Assembly (NCBI GenBank): GCA_002427015.1
Contig: DIPE01000107.1
Span: 19,709 to 26,748 of the forward strand
Length of the DNA: 7,040 nt
From: Firmicutes bacterium UBA5496
Lineage (GTDB): Bacteria > Bacillota > Proteinivoracia > UBA4975
Reading direction: 5' to 3'
In this document: piece by piece, positions 6,163-7,040 of the stretch
Layout: each line of letters begins with the position of its first letter
Numbering within the stretch: position 1 is the stretch's first letter
Notes under the pieces: model-generated
Database searches by the model: none
What the model was told of the DNA's origin: nothing
Seen by the model: the letters and a program-made list of their open reading frames with translations, nothing else
Translations under genes and position numbers: made by a program

Positions 6163-6196
6163 GGCAAAGGAAATTATTGCCTCAGGAGGAATTGCC
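6163..6196 (+). promoter_or_regulatory. Possible hairpin leader around the sigG ribosome site
   Basis: TTGCC occurs at 6177-6181 and again at 6192-6196, on either side of the Shine-Dalgarno AGGAGGA (6184-6190) and right up to the ATG. Both copies can pair with GGCAA at 6163-6167. The first pairing leaves the ribosome site free; the second encloses it in a loop. In a longer read-through transcript, GGCAAT at 6150-6155 could also pair with ATTGCC. Stems are only 5-6 bp, and a start point near 6165 would trim the 5' arm, so this is tentative. Confidence 0.3.
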
Positions 6197-6979
6197 ATGC
6201 TCAACAGAAGGGTAACTTTAAGCGGAATCGATACCTACAACCTCAAGGTTTTATCTGCTAAAGAAATGGACAACTTGTTTCAAAAAAAACTTCAGGGCTG
6301 CAAAGAATCCCGGGAAGAAATCATTGCAGGCAACTTGCGCCTTGTCCTCAGTGTGCTAAAACAGTTTCACAACCGGGGAGAAAATATCGACGACCTCTTT
6401 CAGGTGGGCTGTGTCGGCTTGGTCAAGGCTGTGGACAACTTTGATCCCAGCATAGGCGTAAAGTTCTCCACCTATGCGGTGCCGATGATTTTAGGGGAAA
6501 TTCGCCGCTACCTGCGGGATAACAATGCAATCCGAGTCAGTCGCTCACTGCGCAAAACTGCCCATAAGGCTTTGCAAGCCCGGGAGCAGCTAGCCAAAAC
6601 TATGGGCAGGGAACCAACAATTGAAGAAATCTCAGCAATCCTTGAATTGCCCCCGGAAGAAGTGGTCCAAGCTTTGGATGCAAATTTTGACCCCCTTTCC
6701 CTGCATGAGGCAGTGTTCAGCGACAGCACCGACCCCTTGTACCTCATGGATCAGGTGCGGGATGTGCACAATGATGACACCAGTTGGATGCAAAAACTGC
6801 TGTTAAAAGAAGCTTTGGAAAAACTGTCGCCCCGGGAAAAAGAAATACTGCATAAGCGCTTCTTTATTGGTCTCACCCAGGTTCAGGTGGCGGCAGCCAT
6901 AGGGATTTCCCAGGCTCAGGTTTCCCGGCTGGAAAAAGGCGCCCTGAAATTCATCAAAGGCCACATGGGGAATGTCTAA
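6197..6979 (+). CDS. sigG: RNA polymerase sporulation sigma factor SigG
   Basis: Sigma G directs late gene expression in the forespore of endospore formers. The protein is 260 residues, the same length as B. subtilis SigG as I recall it. The N-terminal LSGIDTYNLKVL (8-19) corresponds to CGVDTSKLPVL in B. subtilis SigG. Region 2 spans about 39-113, with GNLRLVLSV (45-53), DDLFQVGCVGL (65-75) and KFSTYAVPMILGEIRRYLRD (89-108). Region 3 includes IRVSRSLRKTAHKALQARE (112-130), typical of SigG rather than SigF. DPLYLMDQV (179-187) follows. Region 4 has the helix-turn-helix TQVQVAAAIGISQAQVSRLE (227-246). AGGAGGA at 6184-6190, 6 bases before ATG 6197, fixes the start; the frame open from 6107 begins inside the prmC terminator. 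In Bacillus and many Clostridia sigG follows spoIIGA-sigE, whereas here it follows prmC. The gene appears intact. Confidence 0.95.
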   Translation: MLNRRVTLSGIDTYNLKVLSAKEMDNLFQKKLQGCKESREEIIAGNLRLVLSVLKQFHNRGENIDDLFQVGCVGLVKAVDNFDPSIGVKFSTYAVPMILGEIRRYLRDNNAIRVSRSLRKTAHKALQAREQLAKTMGREPTIEEISAILELPPEEVVQALDANFDPLSLHEAVFSDSTDPLYLMDQVRDVHNDDTSWMQKLLLKEALEKLSPREKEILHKRFFIGLTQVQVAAAIGISQAQVSRLEKGALKFIKGHMGNV

Positions 6980-7040
6980 TGAAACACACCAGGCTTGCTT
7001 GCACGCTTTTTTTGCTCCTGCTTTTGTTTGTGCAGGGGAC
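6979..7040 (+). CDS. Start of a secreted or membrane protein, truncated by window end
   Basis: An ATG uses the last A of the sigG stop codon (TAATG), so translation is probably coupled to sigG. A weak GGGGAA at 6967-6972 could serve as ribosome site. The 20 complete visible codons encode a short basic start (MKHTR) and then a leucine-rich hydrophobic stretch (LFLLLLLFV), which looks like a signal peptide or membrane anchor. No domain is visible, so the product cannot be identified from sequence. In B. subtilis spoIIR, encoding a secreted forespore signalling protein, lies directly after prmC, so SpoIIR is a reasonable guess by position. That is inference only. Confidence 0.6.
   Translation, partial: MKHTRLACTLFLLLLLFVQG

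Noticed and set aside
6107..6196. Thirty-codon N-terminal extension of SigG from an ATG at 6107
   Set aside because: The ATG lies in the prmC terminator stem and the extension is absent from the SigG family. AGGAGGA before 6197 marks the real start.
1..7040. Search for mobile elements, defence genes, CRISPR repeats, tRNA genes or signs of transfer
   Set aside because: No transposase, integrase, long repeat, palindromic repeat array or cloverleaf was seen; all genes look like vertically inherited core genes.

Overview
This window is chromosomal housekeeping and sporulation DNA from an endospore-forming Firmicute, most likely of the class Clostridia. The call rests on a clear sigma-G gene, strong Shine-Dalgarno sites, GTG starts, short Rho-independent terminators and a DUF1385 gene placed beside prfA-prmC. 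Base composition is moderate, with many GGC/GCC-rich codons. All genes are on the + strand and there is no gene-free stretch over 300 bases. I see no tRNA, rRNA, CRISPR array, insertion sequence or phage gene.

Layout. Positions 1-495 hold the 3' part of a small-type transaldolase, closed by a terminator. Positions 599-1558 encode a class II fructose-1,6-bisphosphatase (GlpX) with all five metal ligands, closed by a strong terminator. Both belong to central sugar-phosphate metabolism. Positions 1722-2624 encode a secreted protein with two LysM domains and an M23 peptidase domain, preceded by a promoter that can be read as sigma-A or forespore type. Then come thymidine kinase (2695-3270) and a DUF1385 membrane protein (3267-4130) that overlaps it by four bases. 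A near-consensus sigma-A promoter in the 3' end of the DUF1385 gene precedes release factor 1 (prfA, 4175-5245) and its glutamine methyltransferase (prmC, 5249-6106), a functional pair. A terminator follows prmC. The forespore sigma factor sigG (6197-6979) has its own leader with a sigma-F-like promoter. A signal-bearing ORF starts in the last base of the sigG stop codon and runs off the window. Synteny suggests it could be spoIIR, but too little is visible to say.

Several starts are better placed downstream of the longest open frame: glpX at 599, tdk at 2695, prfA at 4175 and sigG at 6197. Each is supported by a Shine-Dalgarno site and by family length or alignment.

I found no previously undescribed multi-gene system. 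The points most worth a second look are the location of sigG away from sigE and next to a possible spoIIR, the forespore-type promoters before sigG and the M23 gene, a possible translation-control hairpin in the sigG leader, and the uncharacterised DUF1385 protein tied into a tdk/prfA/prmC cluster.
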